In this document: positions 47,726 through 54,863 of the stretch, one piece after another | Layout of the letters: the number at the start of each line of letters is the position of its first letter | How positions within the stretch are numbered: the stretch's first letter is position 1 | Source: Bryobacterales bacterium | GTDB lineage: Bacteria > Acidobacteriota > Terriglobia > Bryobacterales > Bryobacteraceae | Reading direction: 5' to 3' | Assembly (NCBI GenBank): GCA_003135055.1 | Contig: PLDF01000409.1 | Location: 1 to 54,863 of the forward strand | Length of the DNA: 54,863 nucleotides | Program-made: the position numbers and the translations under genes | Notes under the pieces: generated by a model | What the model was told of the DNA's origin: nothing | What the model saw: only the letters and a program-made list of their open reading frames with translations | The model's database searches: none

Positions 47726-48799
47726 ATGCCCGAATTTCGCGTCGAAACGCCGCAGCGCTGCTACCCGGCGATCGTCGAGCGAGGGATTGTCGCGCGCGCG
47801 GCGGAATATGTTCCGCCCAAATCCGGCAAGGTCTTCGTAGTCTCCACCGAAGACGTGTGGCGGCATCAGGGCGCGGCGCTGGCGAGCGCGCTTGCCGGGG
47901 TTGGTCACGAAGCGCTGTTCCTTCCCGGCGGCGAAGAGCGCAAGCGCCTCGCGCCGCTGGAGCAGCTCGCGGAGGAAATGGTGGAGCGCGGGGCCGACCG
48001 CACCAGCATGGTGATCGCCTACGGCGGCGGCATTGTGAACGATATGGGCGGCTTCCTGGCCGCCATCTTCATGCGTGGAATTCCGGTGCTGCAGATCCCC
48101 ACCACGCTGCTGGCGCAAGTGGACGCGGCCATCGGCGGGAAGACCGGCGTCAATCTGGTTGGCGGCAAGAATTTGATTGGCAGCTTTCACCAGCCTCTCG
48201 CGGTGCTGATCGACCCGGCGCTGCTCGATACGCTGCCCGATCGCGAATACCGCTCGGGGCTTTACGAAATCGTCAAGGCCGGCATCATTCGCGACCGCGG
48301 GTTGTTCCGGTTCCTGGCCGATTGCAGCCGCGAAGTGCTGGCGCGCGAACCGAAGGCGGTGGACCGCATCGTCGCCGATTCGGTCCGCATGAAGGCCGAA
48401 GTGGTCTCCGCCGACGAGCGCGAAGGCGACTTGCGCCGCATCCTCAACTTCGGCCACACATTCGGCCATGCGCTCGAAGCCGAGACGCGCTACACGCGCT
48501 TTCTGCATGGCGAGGCGGTCGCCTGGGGCATGCGCGCGGCCGTCCATCTGGGCCGGTTGACGGGCCACATTTCCGCGGAAGATAGCGCCGGGATTTTCCT
48601 CATGCTGGAGACCTATGGGCCCATTCCGCCGCTTGACGGCATCCGCGTGGAGAACATATTCGCGCGGCTGGCGCACGACAAGAAAACCGTACGAGGCAAG
48701 GTCCACTTCGTGCTGCCGGTGCGCATCGGCAAGGTGACGGTGGTTTCCGGCATCGAGGAAAAGCTGGTGCGCGAATCCATCGGGCAGGCCCTTTCGTGA
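47726..48799 (+). CDS. aroB: 3-dehydroquinate synthase
   Basis: Predicted 357-residue enzyme of the shikimate pathway that turns DAHP into 3-dehydroquinate with NAD+ and a divalent metal. Motifs: 'FLPGGEERKRLAPLEQLAEE', 'MVIAYGGGIVNDMGGFLAAI', 'FMRGIPVLQIPTTLLAQVDA', 'AIGGKTGVNLVGGKNLIGSF' and the metal-binding 'RRILNFGHTFGHALEAETRY' with 'FLHGEAVAWGMRAA'. Length is typical. Its stop overlaps the ubiE start as GTGA (48796-48799), so aromatic precursor synthesis and quinone methylation are co-expressed. Confidence 0.97.
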   Translation: MPEFRVETPQRCYPAIVERGIVARAAEYVPPKSGKVFVVSTEDVWRHQGAALASALAGVGHEALFLPGGEERKRLAPLEQLAEEMVERGADRTSMVIAYGGGIVNDMGGFLAAIFMRGIPVLQIPTTLLAQVDAAIGGKTGVNLVGGKNLIGSFHQPLAVLIDPALLDTLPDREYRSGLYEIVKAGIIRDRGLFRFLADCSREVLAREPKAVDRIVADSVRMKAEVVSADEREGDLRRILNFGHTFGHALEAETRYTRFLHGEAVAWGMRAAVHLGRLTGHISAEDSAGIFLMLETYGPIPPLDGIRVENIFARLAHDKKTVRGKVHFVLPVRIGKVTVVSGIEEKLVRESIGQALS

Positions 48800-49632
48800 G
48801 CGGCGCCGTTTCCGGAGGGGACGTTTCCAAGGGCGCCGTTTCCAAGGGCGCCGTTTCCAAGGGAACGACGCCCGCGGGCGCGCACGGCGAGCGGGAAGCG
48901 GCGGCCTGGGTGCGCGGCATGTTCGGCCGCGTGGCGCACCGCTACGACTTCCTCAACCACCTGCTCTCATTCAACGTGGACCGCTACTGGCGCGCGTATA
49001 CGGTGCGCCGCGTGCGGCACATTGCGGAGCGGCCCGGCGCGCGCGCCCTCGATCTGTGCTGCGGCACGGGCGACCTGGCGCTGGCGCTCGAACGCCGCTC
49101 GCGCAACGTCGTCCTGGGTTCCGATTTCTGCCACCCGATGCTGGTGAGCGCACGCGGCAAGGTGGAACAGCGCCATGCCCGGGTTGCGCTGTTCGAATCG
49201 GACGCATTGCATCTGCCGGTGCGCGATGGGTCGCTGGATCTGGTCACGGTGGCGTTCGGCTTTCGCAATCTCGCCAACTATGAAGAGGGCCTGGCGGAGA
49301 TGCGCCGCGTGCTGCGGCCCGGCGGAATGGCGGCGATTCTGGAATTCTCGCAGCCGCCGAATGCGCTGTTCCGCGCCGTGAACAACCTGTACTGCCGCCG
49401 CATTCTGCCGTGGATTGGAGGGCTGGTTTCGGGCGCGCCGGACGCTTACGCGTATTTGCCGGAATCGGTGCGCAAGTTCCCGGCGGCGCCGGAACTGGCC
49501 GAAGCTATGCGCCGCGCCGGGTTCGAAGAGGTGAGTTACGATTACTTGACTGGAGGGGCGGTGGCGCTCCATCTGGGCGTAGCGCACGGGGCGCCCTCTG
49601 GGCCCGTGCAGCCAGCGTTCCCAATCGTGTGA
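48796..49632 (+). CDS. ubiE: UbiE/MenG-type demethylmenaquinone methyltransferase, with repeat-derived ends
   Basis: Predicted 278-residue SAM-dependent methyltransferase for quinone biosynthesis. Motifs: 'MFGRVAHRYDFLNHLLSFNV', 'ARALDLCCGTGDLALALERR' (SAM motif I), 'LDLVTVAFGFRNLANYEEGL', 'MRRVLRPGGMAAILEFSQPP' and 'SVRKFPAAPELAEAMRRAGF'. The conserved end is 'YDYLTGGAVALHLGV'. Normally a residue or two follow, but here the frame runs on into 'AHGAPSGPVQPAFPIV', which is encoded by a dispersed palindromic element. The N-terminus has a 15-bp tandem repeat ('SKGAVSKGAVSKG'). The GTG start overlaps aroB. Confidence 0.93.
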   Translation: MSGAVSGGDVSKGAVSKGAVSKGTTPAGAHGEREAAAWVRGMFGRVAHRYDFLNHLLSFNVDRYWRAYTVRRVRHIAERPGARALDLCCGTGDLALALERRSRNVVLGSDFCHPMLVSARGKVEQRHARVALFESDALHLPVRDGSLDLVTVAFGFRNLANYEEGLAEMRRVLRPGGMAAILEFSQPPNALFRAVNNLYCRRILPWIGGLVSGAPDAYAYLPESVRKFPAAPELAEAMRRAGFEEVSYDYLTGGAVALHLGVAHGAPSGPVQPAFPIV

Positions 49633-49641
49633 ACGCGCTTC
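49587..49641. repeat. dispersed elements at the ubiE 3' end
   Basis: 49587-49605 (CGGGGCGCCCTCTGGGCCC) is identical to 37359-37377 in gspE. It sits in a palindrome GCACGGG...CCCGTGC. Directly after it, 49622-49641 (CAATCGTGTGAACGCGCTTC) is found inverted at 54843-54862, at the right edge of the window. The ubiE stop (49630-49632) lies in the second word. Both words together may be parts of one longer repeat. Confidence 0.75.
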
Positions 49642-49660
49642 GGGGTGGGCGGAAGTCGCG

Positions 49661-50053
49661 CTAGCCGATTACACGAAAGCGTTGGCTCGCGTACCGGGGA
49701 ATCACCTCGTCCGACGTCAGGAGCGTAAAACCCTCCACCATCGACTGTGCGATCAAGGCCCGGTCGAACGGATCCTGGTGGATGTTGGCGAGACCGCGGA
49801 TCGCAGCGACGTGAGCCGGCCGCAAAGGAAGCGATGTCGCCGCAAGATCGTTCAGCGAGTTCTCCCACCATTCGAGCGGGTCCCCCACATCCAGCTTCCC
49901 CTTCGAGGATTTCAGCGTCACTTCCCAAAAAGCGATAACGCTCAACACGTTTGGGCCGGTCTTGAGCGCAGTGCGAACGGCGCGGGATAGCAGCTCGGGC
50001 GCCGCAGCGGCGAGCAGCGCGATATTAGTATCGAGCAGGTAGCCGCCGCTCAC
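49661..50053 (-). CDS. VapC-like PIN-domain toxin
   Basis: Predicted 130-residue ribonuclease toxin. GTG 50053 overlaps the antitoxin TGA (GTGA). It begins 'SGGYLLDTNIALLAAAAPEL' with the first PIN aspartate, then 'LSVIAFWEVTLKSSKGKLDV' (conserved Glu), and 'IHQDPFDRALIAQSMVEGFT' with 'LLTSDEVIPRY' (C-terminal Asp residues). All four acidic positions expected of a PIN nuclease are present. This subtype usually cuts tRNA or rRNA in the family, but the target here is unknown. Confidence 0.9.
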   Translation of the reverse strand: MSGGYLLDTNIALLAAAAPELLSRAVRTALKTGPNVLSVIAFWEVTLKSSKGKLDVGDPLEWWENSLNDLAATSLPLRPAHVAAIRGLANIHQDPFDRALIAQSMVEGFTLLTSDEVIPRYASQRFRVIG

Positions 50054-50280
50054 AGATCGCCTTGAAGAAATCGATCGAGGTCCACCGGATCGTCCCATCC
50101 GGGCAACAGTCGTATTCGATCGCGCATGCCGCCCAGGCGCACGGTTCGGCGGCCCTTCGGCGCCGGAACCAGTTGGGCCACCGGCTTCCCGTTCCGGGTG
50201 ATGAGAACGGGCTCGCCTTCCTCCATCTGCCGAATCAGTTGTGAGAACCGGTTTTTCGCTTCAGCGACACTGACTTCCAT
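50050..50280 (-). CDS. Phd/YefM-type antitoxin of the VapC pair
   Basis: Predicted 76-residue antitoxin. ATG 50280 gives MEVSVAEAKNRFSQLIRQME, 'EGEPVLITRNGKPVAQLVPA' and a C-terminal toxin-binding tail ('DRIRLLPGWDDPVDLDRFLQ'). 'VSVAEAKNRFSQLI' and 'ITRNGKPVAQLVP' are the Phd/YefM signature. It precedes vapC with a GTGA overlap. An imperfect palindrome CATTATAGCCATTTATTATG (about 50289-50308), about 9 bases upstream of the start, is a good candidate operator. Confidence 0.9.
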   Translation of the reverse strand: MEVSVAEAKNRFSQLIRQMEEGEPVLITRNGKPVAQLVPAPKGRRTVRLGGMRDRIRLLPGWDDPVDLDRFLQGDL

Positions 50281-50762
50281 GGCAAATCCATTATAGCCAT
50301 TTATTATGGCTATTTGCAGGAGGTTCGCGAAATGCGGTGATTTTAACCTGCCTTCCGAAAACGTGTAAGCACGGCTGCGGGATTGGTGAACAGGTCGCTG
50401 GCGGCGTCGGCGCCGTACTGCGTTATGTCGGCTAATTCCACCACGCGCTCCCCCCTCGCCACCCGGTCTCAAAGCGGAGAACATAGATAGGGCTGACGAT
50501 CGAACTCGCGGATATCCACCGAGGAAGAGGTCCACGTGCTTGATCCACGTTGATCCACGTGCTTGAGCCACGTGCTTGATCCACGTGCTCGCTCCACGCG
50601 CTCGCTCCACGCGCTTGAGCCGATGCGAGCGTCAGGGGCGCCGATGAAGAGTGGGGACGCCGAACTGTGGCGGAGAGGCGACGCTCAAAGCAGTTCGCCG
50701 GCTGTTGGGATTGACGTAGCCACCACGGCCCGCCCCTCTACTTCCGCATCGACTCTCCTGTT
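50281..50762. other. intergenic region with a 13-bp tandem repeat
   Basis: No gene is supported. It contains seven head-to-tail units of 13 bp (one shortened to 10) at 50532-50619, consensus CCACGYGCTTGAK. They drift from CCACGTGCTTGAT at the left to CCACGCGCTCGCT at the right. A 20-bp word at 50353-50372 recurs exactly at 3079-3098. The promoter and operator of the vap-like pair should lie at its left end. Confidence 0.7.
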
Positions 50763-51050
50763 TTGCGTAACCTCTTCGAGCAAATTCCCCATGGTGGTTC
50801 CAGTACCCCACAAGTACTTCGGCTACTGGAGGATTCACTCGAACAGAGCCACAATGAATGCCGGATGAGGAAAATGAGTTGCTGGCCCGAACCCGCGTCC
50901 TTCCACGAGGCGCTGCCGAAGACTATTAAGTATTGCAAGATATGCCAGAGGGAAACGCCCCACCAGATCCGCGGCGGACCGGACGTGGTGGCGGTCATCT
51001 GCATTTCCTGCCTCGAACGCGCTCTCAGGTACCAACTGGATCGGGATTGA
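50763..51050 (+). CDS. small zinc-ribbon protein
   Basis: Predicted 95-residue protein. The C-terminal part has a four-cysteine zinc ribbon: 'KYCKICQRETPHQIRGG' and 'VAVICISCLERALRYQLDRD' (CxxC...CxxC, spacing about 21). The N-terminal part is uncertain: an ATG at 50865 would leave 61 residues (MRKMSCWPEPASFHEALPKT). The zinc ribbon suggests nucleic-acid or protein binding. Two further tiny genes follow on the same strand. Confidence 0.62.
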   Translation: MRNLFEQIPHGGSSTPQVLRLLEDSLEQSHNECRMRKMSCWPEPASFHEALPKTIKYCKICQRETPHQIRGGPDVVAVICISCLERALRYQLDRD

Positions 51051-51058
51051 AGGACCTT

Positions 51059-51211
51059 ATGGCAAATTCAGAGCCGGTTTCCCGTTCGCAGTTGCTGTTG
51101 CAGTATCTGCTTGCGGTAGACATGATGATTGGCAAAAGCGCGATCTTCGAGCATTCCCCCGACATCCCGGAGGCTCGCGGCGCCGCCGGAGATCCCGAAT
51201 GCTTGGCCTGA
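51059..51211 (+). CDS. 50-residue protein of unknown function
   Basis: Short frame that begins eight bases after the zinc-ribbon stop with AGGA just ahead of the ATG: MANSEPVSRSQLLLQYLLAV, then 'DMMIGKSAIFEHSPDIPEAR'. No known domain. Its end overlaps the following small gene by 13 bp, which would fit a compact operon. The call rests only on spacing, ribosome site and helix-like composition. Confidence 0.4.
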   Translation: MANSEPVSRSQLLLQYLLAVDMMIGKSAIFEHSPDIPEARGAAGDPECLA

Positions 51212-51345
51212 TTGCGGCATTGGCGTATGTCTCCTTCGCCCTTGTGACGGCCGCGCTCGTGTGGGCGGTCCGAGAACTTACGGAGACTGCCGCTAATAGT
51301 TGCGAATGGGAACCCGGAGCGAACCCTCATGTGTGGAGGTTCTGA
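51199..51345 (+). CDS. 48-residue single-pass membrane protein
   Basis: Short frame with GGAG five to six bases before ATG 51199: MLGLIAALAYVSFALVTAAL, then VWAVRELTETAANSCEWEPG and ANPHVWRF. The first 24 residues form one membrane helix, followed by a short polar tail. It overlaps the previous small gene by 13 bp in another frame. The function is unknown; with its two neighbours it could form a three-gene micro-operon. Confidence 0.45.
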   Translation: MLGLIAALAYVSFALVTAALVWAVRELTETAANSCEWEPGANPHVWRF

Positions 51346-51462
51346 TCTTACTGCGCTGTTGTTCCCAGGTTCGCAGGATCTTGGACGCGCGCCATAAATG
51401 GAATCTGCGAGGAACGCGGCTGGCATACCGACATGTTGCGACCCGCTCGCGGCGGATTTTCG

Positions 51463-54400
51463 TCATCGTCCGCAGGGCGGCCCAGCCGGCGCCGGCGTAG
51501 GCGCGGCGATTTTGCCGTCGCCTAGAAGGGCGTTCAGCGCGGCCAGATCTTTGGTCTTGAGCTCTTCCCACTGGGTGAGCGCTTGCGCCAGTTGCTGGCA
51601 AGTGTCGCGATAGGTTTCCTGCATCGCTTGAGTGGGAGCGTAATCGCTTTGCTCGACACTGTTCATCAGGGAGCCGAACTCACCGTTCAGCGTCATGAAG
51701 TTGGCGGTATTGCCTCCGCCGCCTCTACGTCCGCCACCACCGCCGCCTCCGCGTCCTCCACGGCCGGCGGGAGCGCCGCCGAAGGTCGAGGCTTTCGTAA
51801 CCAAAGCGCCCGCGGCATCCGGCGGGGATTTCAATGCGGCCAGCGCGGCGCGCAGGTCGGCTACCTGCTGATTGGCGGCGTGACTGGCAGTCATGCCCGC
51901 GGAGATCAGCAAGCCGAGGTCGCGCTGCTGCGCGATGCCCTGTGGCGGAGTCTTGACGCGCGGCTCCATGATTACATGCAACGGTTGGCGATAGGTTACG
52001 CCGCCGGCCATCAGACGGACTTCGTAATCGCCGGGAGCGGCCAGCGGACCGCGGGGCTCGGCGGGAGTGGCGCCGTAGAGCGCGGAGATGGGGTAACTGT
52101 GGTTGAACGCGGGCGGCGGCGTGTAGCGCAAATCCCATACGGCCCGGTTCATGCCCGCGGCGGCGGGAAGCGGATGCGGGCGCTCGATCCAGTAATTCGG
52201 AATGGTGAGCTGCGGCTCAGGCTCGGGGGGCGGCGGCACGCTGGTGAGCTCGCGGACGAGCTTGCCGGGAGCGTCATAGATACCGATGGTAAGTGGGCCG
52301 GCTGGGGCGGACTTCAGATAGTAATTCAGAATGGCGCCATCGGGCGGGTTAGCGCCCGCGGGCAGCTCCGGCGGAAACGGAGTGTCGTTGCCGGTGTCGT
52401 TACGCACGCGGATGGCGGTCTGGGGGCGGAAGAGATAGACGCTTGAGGATGAGACCTGAGGAGTGATCTGGCGGAGGGGAGTCAGGTCGTCAAGAATCCA
52501 AAAGGCGCGGCCGTAAGTGCCGGCGACTAAGTCGTCTCCGTGGATTTCGAGATCGCGCACCGAGGCGGTGGGCAGGTTGAGCTGCAGTGACTGCCAGTGA
52601 TCGCCGTAGTCGAACGAAACCCAGGCCCCGTGCTCAGTCCCCGCGTAGAGCAGCCCGGCGCGGCCGGGGTCTTCTTTCACCACGCGCGCGATTTCGTTAT
52701 CCGGGATGCCCGAGACGATGCGGGTCCAGGTCTTGCCGCCATCGCGGGTGCGGAAGATGTAGGGGGCGAAGTCGTTGGAGTTGTGGTGATCGAGGGTAAG
52801 GAACGCCGTGTCGATGTTGTGTGGCGAGGCTTCCACCTGCTGGATGGGAATGTTGGCAGGCAAGCCGGGGGGAGTGACCAGATTCCACGCCGAGCCATCC
52901 GCAGTCATTTGGACCTTGCCATTGGAAGTACCCACCCATACGGCTCCGGCTCGTATCGGTGAGGGCGCGATGGCCGAGATGCCTGCGCCACGTCCGCCGC
53001 CGCGTCCGCCGGCGGCTGGGTCCGCGGGCGGTCCAACTGGCGTTCCAGCCGGTGTTCCAGCTGCGGGCTCCACAGGTTCAGGCGGCGCGGTTTCGCCGGG
53101 CGCCAGAGTGACATCGGGACTCACTGCCTTCCAGGTGGCGCCTAAGTCGCGAGTCTCTAGCAGATACTGGGCGCCCAGGTAGAAGATGTGCCCATCGGCG
53201 GAAGAAAAGAGATGCGGGGGCGTGTTGGCGAAGCGGTATCCTCCGCTGCGTGGCGGCGAGACGTTTTGGATCTGGCGGGTCACTGTGTCATAGCGCTGGA
53301 CGCTAGTGCCGGAACCACTGGCCATGATGATTGTGGGGTCCAGGGGATCGGCGTGGATGTAGCCGAACTCGTAGGCGCCCACCGAGGGCAGCCATTCCAT
53401 GAAGGTGATCTCCCCGAACGCGCCGCGGCTGGCGGTTCCGGCCGCGCCGCTATCCTGCTGGGTGCCGTAGATCCAATACGGAAACCGGGTGTCAGTGGCG
53501 ATGTGATAGTACTGACCATTGGGAAGGTTGTACCAGTTCAAATCCCAGGTGTGGCCGCCGTCCACGCTGATGGTGGGGCCCTGGTCAACGCCGGCGAGGA
53601 TGCGCTTGCCGTTGGTTGGGTCGATCCACAGTACATGGTAGTCGTCGCCGCCGGGCGCGCCTTTGAAAGCCTCGAAGGTCTTTCCGCCGTCGGTGGAGCG
53701 GTACAGGCAGGTCTGCACTACGTAGACGATGTCGGGGTTATCGGGCGCTACATAGACCTGGCTGAAATAGGCGCTGCCGTTGGAGCGCGGGTCGGTGGTG
53801 CTGCGATACCAGTTGGCGCCGCCGTCGTCGGAGCGGTACATGCCGCCGGTCATCACCGCGAAGACACGCTGCCCGCCCGTGCCGGCGGCCACCGCCAGGC
53901 CAATGCGGCCCACGCTGGTTTCCGGCAGGCCGTGGCCGGTGAGGGCGGTCCAGGTGAGGCCCTGGTCGGTGGATTTGTAGATGCCCGCGCCGGAAGTGTC
54001 CGGCTCGCCCGTTGCTCCACGGCCGCCACCACCCCCACCGCCGCCGCGGCCGGCATTGGGAAGCGTCAGGTAGACTTCCATCGCGGCGAAGAGCGTCTGC
54101 GGATTATCGGGATCGGCCACCAGGTTGACCGCGCCGATGTTGTCGCCCTTGTAGAGCACCTTGGTCCAGGCGCGGCCGCCATCGGTGGTGCGAAAGACCC
54201 CGCGCTCTTCGTTGCGGGCGTAAGTGTGGCCCAACGTGGCCGCCAGCACGATGTCGGGATTCTTCGGATCGACCACCAGCGCCACGATGTGGTGGGTATC
54301 CTGCAGGCCGGTACGCTGCCAGTGCGCGCCAGCATCGACGGACTTCCACATGCCGTTGCCGATGTTGACCGATTTCTCGACGCTGCTGACGTCGCCCGTG

Positions 54401-54708
54401 CCTACGTAGACGATGTTGGGGTTGGATCGCGCCACGGCGATGGAGCCGACGGAATCCATGTGAGTGTCGTCGAAGATGGGCTTCCATGTGACGCCGCCGG
54501 AGGTCGACTTCCAGATACCGCCGCCGGGCGTACCGAGGTAGTAAGTAGCGGGATCGCCCGGGACGCCTGCCACGGCGGAGATGCGGCCGGCGCGGAATGG
54601 GCCGACCTGGCGCCAGCGCATGCCGTTGTAGAGGCTGGGACTATATGACTGCGCGAGCAATGCAATGGCGGCGGCAACGACAGACAGGAGTGGCAGGCGG
54701 AATCTCAT
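51463..54708 (-). CDS. secreted Asp-box beta-propeller (BNR/sortilin-like) protein
   Basis: Predicted 1081-residue secreted protein. ATG 54708 opens a signal peptide (MRFRLPLLSVVAAAIALLAQ); one four codons upstream is possible. At least nine Asp-box turns mark beta-propeller blades: 'STSGGVTWK', 'SVDAGAHWQ', 'TTDGGRAWT', 'STDQGLTWT', 'SDDGGANWY', 'STDGGKTFE', 'SVDGGHTWD', 'TRDGGKTWT', 'SFDYGDHWQ'. The C-terminal third has an Ig-like part ('NYYLKSAPAGPLTIGIYDAP'). Three low-complexity Gly/Arg/Pro inserts interrupt it ('AGRGGGGGGGGRG', 'GGRGGGRG', 'RGGRGGGGGGGRRGGGG'). It is usually annotated as a glycosyl hydrolase-like exosialidase fold. Catalytic residues are not evident, so binding is as likely as hydrolysis. 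Confidence 0.88.
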   Translation of the reverse strand: MRFRLPLLSVVAAAIALLAQSYSPSLYNGMRWRQVGPFRAGRISAVAGVPGDPATYYLGTPGGGIWKSTSGGVTWKPIFDDTHMDSVGSIAVARSNPNIVYVGTGDVSSVEKSVNIGNGMWKSVDAGAHWQRTGLQDTHHIVALVVDPKNPDIVLAATLGHTYARNEERGVFRTTDGGRAWTKVLYKGDNIGAVNLVADPDNPQTLFAAMEVYLTLPNAGRGGGGGGGGRGATGEPDTSGAGIYKSTDQGLTWTALTGHGLPETSVGRIGLAVAAGTGGQRVFAVMTGGMYRSDDGGANWYRSTTDPRSNGSAYFSQVYVAPDNPDIVYVVQTCLYRSTDGGKTFEAFKGAPGGDDYHVLWIDPTNGKRILAGVDQGPTISVDGGHTWDLNWYNLPNGQYYHIATDTRFPYWIYGTQQDSGAAGTASRGAFGEITFMEWLPSVGAYEFGYIHADPLDPTIIMASGSGTSVQRYDTVTRQIQNVSPPRSGGYRFANTPPHLFSSADGHIFYLGAQYLLETRDLGATWKAVSPDVTLAPGETAPPEPVEPAAGTPAGTPVGPPADPAAGGRGGGRGAGISAIAPSPIRAGAVWVGTSNGKVQMTADGSAWNLVTPPGLPANIPIQQVEASPHNIDTAFLTLDHHNSNDFAPYIFRTRDGGKTWTRIVSGIPDNEIARVVKEDPGRAGLLYAGTEHGAWVSFDYGDHWQSLQLNLPTASVRDLEIHGDDLVAGTYGRAFWILDDLTPLRQITPQVSSSSVYLFRPQTAIRVRNDTGNDTPFPPELPAGANPPDGAILNYYLKSAPAGPLTIGIYDAPGKLVRELTSVPPPPEPEPQLTIPNYWIERPHPLPAAAGMNRAVWDLRYTPPPAFNHSYPISALYGATPAEPRGPLAAPGDYEVRLMAGGVTYRQPLHVIMEPRVKTPPQGIAQQRDLGLLISAGMTASHAANQQVADLRAALAALKSPPDAAGALVTKASTFGGAPAGRGGRGGGGGGGRRGGGGNTANFMTLNGEFGSLMNSVEQSDYAPTQAMQETYRDTCQQLAQALTQWEELKTKDLAALNALLGDGKIAAPTPAPAGPPCGR

Positions 54709-54863
54709 GATTTGGAGCATACAACAGTCGAGAAAGGAATGTATTGCTATTGGTTGATGGGCAAGGCAGAAACAAGGCGTTCGAGGAGGTTTCCGGCTTC
54801 GGAATTACTAATGACCTTGCCATTTCTAAGTGGCGCCGGAGTGAAGCGCGTTCACACGATTGT
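54709..54863. other. right-edge intergenic sequence
   Basis: This should contain the promoter of the beta-propeller gene. The last 21 bases (54843-54862 plus one) are the inverted copy of the repeat word at 49622-49641. No gene can be called before the window ends. Confidence 0.4.

Noticed and set aside
53188..54648. 486-codon plus-strand open frame opposite the beta-propeller gene
   Set aside because: Antisense shadow (Ala/Gly/Val/Asp-rich). The minus strand has signal peptide and nine Asp boxes.
1..54863. Prophage, integrated plasmid or IS element
   Set aside because: No integrase, transposase, capsid, terminase, relaxase or replication initiator seen. Only small insertions and TA modules are present.
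1..54863. tRNA or rRNA genes
   Set aside because: No acceptor/T-loop (GGTTCGAATCC-like) pattern with matching stems and no rRNA-like sequence was noticed on reading. A covariance-model scan would settle it.

Overview
The window looks like a chromosomal segment of an Acidobacteriota genome, most like the Solibacter/Bryobacter group. Three features point there: the acidobacterial VWFA-related domain family (638-2743), the acidobacterial 'TIGR03437' C-terminal domain (20771-23299 and 39830-40630), and an N-terminal piece of an acidobacterial duplicated orphan permease (1-488). A Cna/carboxypeptidase-regulatory-domain TonB receptor and many dispersed short palindromic repeats fit the same lineage. 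Base composition is GC-rich. A few islands look different (8.1-9.1 kb and 42.2-42.7 kb). This assignment is inferred from families, not from a marker-gene tree.

Layout, 1-24.6 kb: cut permease gene; VWFA protein; MerR-type regulator with a textbook MerR promoter, coupled to an exported protein of unknown function; a lone Flp-type pilin; glucuronate isomerase (uxaC) divergent from a purine permease; a two-gene island with a nuclease-like protein and a RAMA-type modified-DNA reader; a RelE/Phd-type toxin-antitoxin pair abutting the stump of an aldo/keto reductase; a TonB receptor divergent from an exported Gfo/Idh/MocA oxidoreductase; a fatty-acid desaturase; a PhyH-type dioxygenase; an AraC regulator coupled to a VOC protein; a diacylglycerol-kinase-like gene whose only sensible start is ATT, divergent from ligA; a beta-helix secreted protein; and an aminotransferase.

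The core of the window (24.6-39.2 kb, minus strand) is one long type II secretion operon: ECF sigma factor, zinc-finger anti-sigma factor, a secreted protein, then gspE, F, G, H, I, J, K, L, M, C, a small exported protein, and gspD. Most genes overlap by 4 bases or nearly touch. Where they do not, a palindromic repeat usually sits at the junction. In gspH and gspK the repeat is in frame and forms most of a roughly 50-residue prepilin leader ahead of the prepilin peptidase site. Between gspM and gspC, 389 bp (99 bp x 3 plus flanks) lie between 23-bp copies of what was probably an ATGA stop/start overlap. Short palindromes also lie in the N-terminus of GspE, and a related element forms the C-terminal tail of UbiE.

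From 39.8 kb to the end: a single-domain TIGR03437 protein; a glycine-zipper exported protein and a 5'-truncated duplicate of it, flanking a RelE-type toxin-antitoxin pair and an HNH-like remnant; HU; ribosomal protein S1; a 45-aa membrane protein; a glucosaminidase-like protein; aroB coupled to ubiE; a VapC-type toxin with its antitoxin; a cluster of three tiny genes (zinc ribbon, unknown, membrane); and a very large secreted Asp-box beta-propeller protein. I found no rRNA, tRNA, CRISPR array, integrase or IS transposase.
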